From NCBI GenBank assembly GCA_903944555.1, contig CAJASG010000473.1, positions 1 through 5,812 of the forward strand: a stretch of DNA of 5,812 nucleotides, read 5' to 3'. This DNA comes from an uncultured beta proteobacterium. GTDB taxonomy: Bacteria; Pseudomonadota; Gammaproteobacteria; Burkholderiales; Burkholderiaceae_C. Both the position numbers and the translations under genes were made by a program. Shown piece after piece: positions 5,566-5,812 of the stretch. How positions within the stretch are numbered: position 1 is the first letter of the stretch; each line of letters starts with the position of its first letter. The notes under the pieces were generated by a model that saw only the letters and a program-made list of their open reading frames with translations, ran no database searches and was not told the DNA's origin.

Positions 5566-5812
5566 TTACGGTGTTTTACGCGCGGGGGGCGCACCTGTGG
5601 CCGCATGGTTGCGCCCTTGGATTGCCGGTGCCAAACTGGCAGGGTTGTCAGCCAAGGTCTGATTGAGCTGGAGGCCTTTGCGGTAATAGTCTTCATCCAG
5701 CACTGGATCACCACGGGTGACCGCCAGGTACAAAGTGATGAAGCTCGCAACGACAACAACTGCAGGGCCTGCTATCACCAGCCATACATGGCCGAATTTC
5801 CACCAAGGGGCA
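5566..5812 (-). CDS. fixH: FixH family protein (cbb3 oxidase assembly), N-terminus outside window
   Basis: FixH (CcoH) is a single-span membrane protein that helps assemble cbb3-type cytochrome c oxidase, often grouped with the copper-related FixI/CcoI. The frame is open to the right edge, so the 5' end is missing; 81 whole codons are present. Reading back from the edge gives APWWKFGHVWLVIAGP, then a hydrophobic span AVVVVASFITLYLAV, then the family motif DPVLDEDYYRKGLQLNQTLA. The PWW-before-helix and DEDYYRKG-after-helix blocks identify FixH. An apparent GTG start at 5778 falls inside the helix and is not the real start. The tail after the motif is only about 29 residues (ending ARKTP), so the usual longer periplasmic domain is absent; such short forms are, as I recall, common in betaproteobacteria. 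A 33-base gap follows, then the small membrane protein gene. This should be the distal part of a ccoNO(Q)P-ccoG-fixH type operon lying to the right. Confidence 0.9.
   Translation of the reverse strand, partial: APWWKFGHVWLVIAGPAVVVVASFITLYLAVTRGDPVLDEDYYRKGLQLNQTLADNPASLAPAIQGRNHAATGAPPARKTP

Noticed and set aside
5566..5778. Separate 70-residue gene starting at GTG 5778
   Set aside because: The same frame continues to the window edge with the FixH block PWWKFGHVW; the GTG is inside the membrane helix.
1..5812. CRISPR arrays, tRNA or rRNA genes, insertion sequences, phage or defence genes
   Set aside because: No repeat-spacer pattern, tRNA cloverleaf, transposase or defence domain was seen; the window is mostly ordinary core genes.

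Overview
The window looks like a chromosome segment from a betaproteobacterium, most likely a member of the Comamonadaceae (Rhodoferax/Polaromonas/Acidovorax type). The basis is high-GC coding sequence, the protein flavour, and the arrangement of cbb3-oxidase accessory genes next to fnr and hemN. The genus is an inference from pattern recognition, not from a database search. Eight protein genes fill almost all of the DNA; three have well-supported family names with key residues visible (dusA, hemN, fnr), and miaA and fixH are recognisable but cut by the window edges.

Left block, + strand (1-1163): the 3' part of miaA (tRNA dimethylallyltransferase) overlaps by ATGA a LolD/MacB-type ABC ATPase whose permease is not visible in the window. 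A 60-base AT-richer stretch in miaA resembles a small dispersed repeat family of Comamonadaceae and is read through in frame. The ATPase meets dusA tail to tail, and the two stop codons share the bases TTAA.

Middle block, - strand (4316 down to 1160): hemN (anaerobic haem synthesis), a membrane protein of the TauE/SafE-like DsbD_2 family, and dusA (tRNA dihydrouridine synthase) are packed with gaps of 9 and 13-37 bases, so they probably form one transcription unit read away from fnr.

Control region (4317-4433): the 117 bases between the divergent hemN and fnr genes hold a perfect FNR box (TTGAT-N4-ATCAA) almost exactly in the centre, plus a second, degenerate FNR-like site 42 bp closer to fnr. 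This suggests FNR activates hemN (and perhaps safE-like and dusA) and controls its own gene.

Right block: fnr (+) encodes the oxygen-sensing regulator with all four cluster cysteines. It converges, through a palindrome holding both stop codons, on a - strand pair: fixH (cbb3 oxidase assembly, running off the right edge) and a 96-residue two-helix membrane protein with a cysteine-rich tail that I cannot name. These are probably the end of a cco/fix operon. Taken together, the right two thirds is a micro-oxic/anaerobic respiration module: sensor, haem supply, a possible metal-handling membrane protein and oxidase assembly factors.
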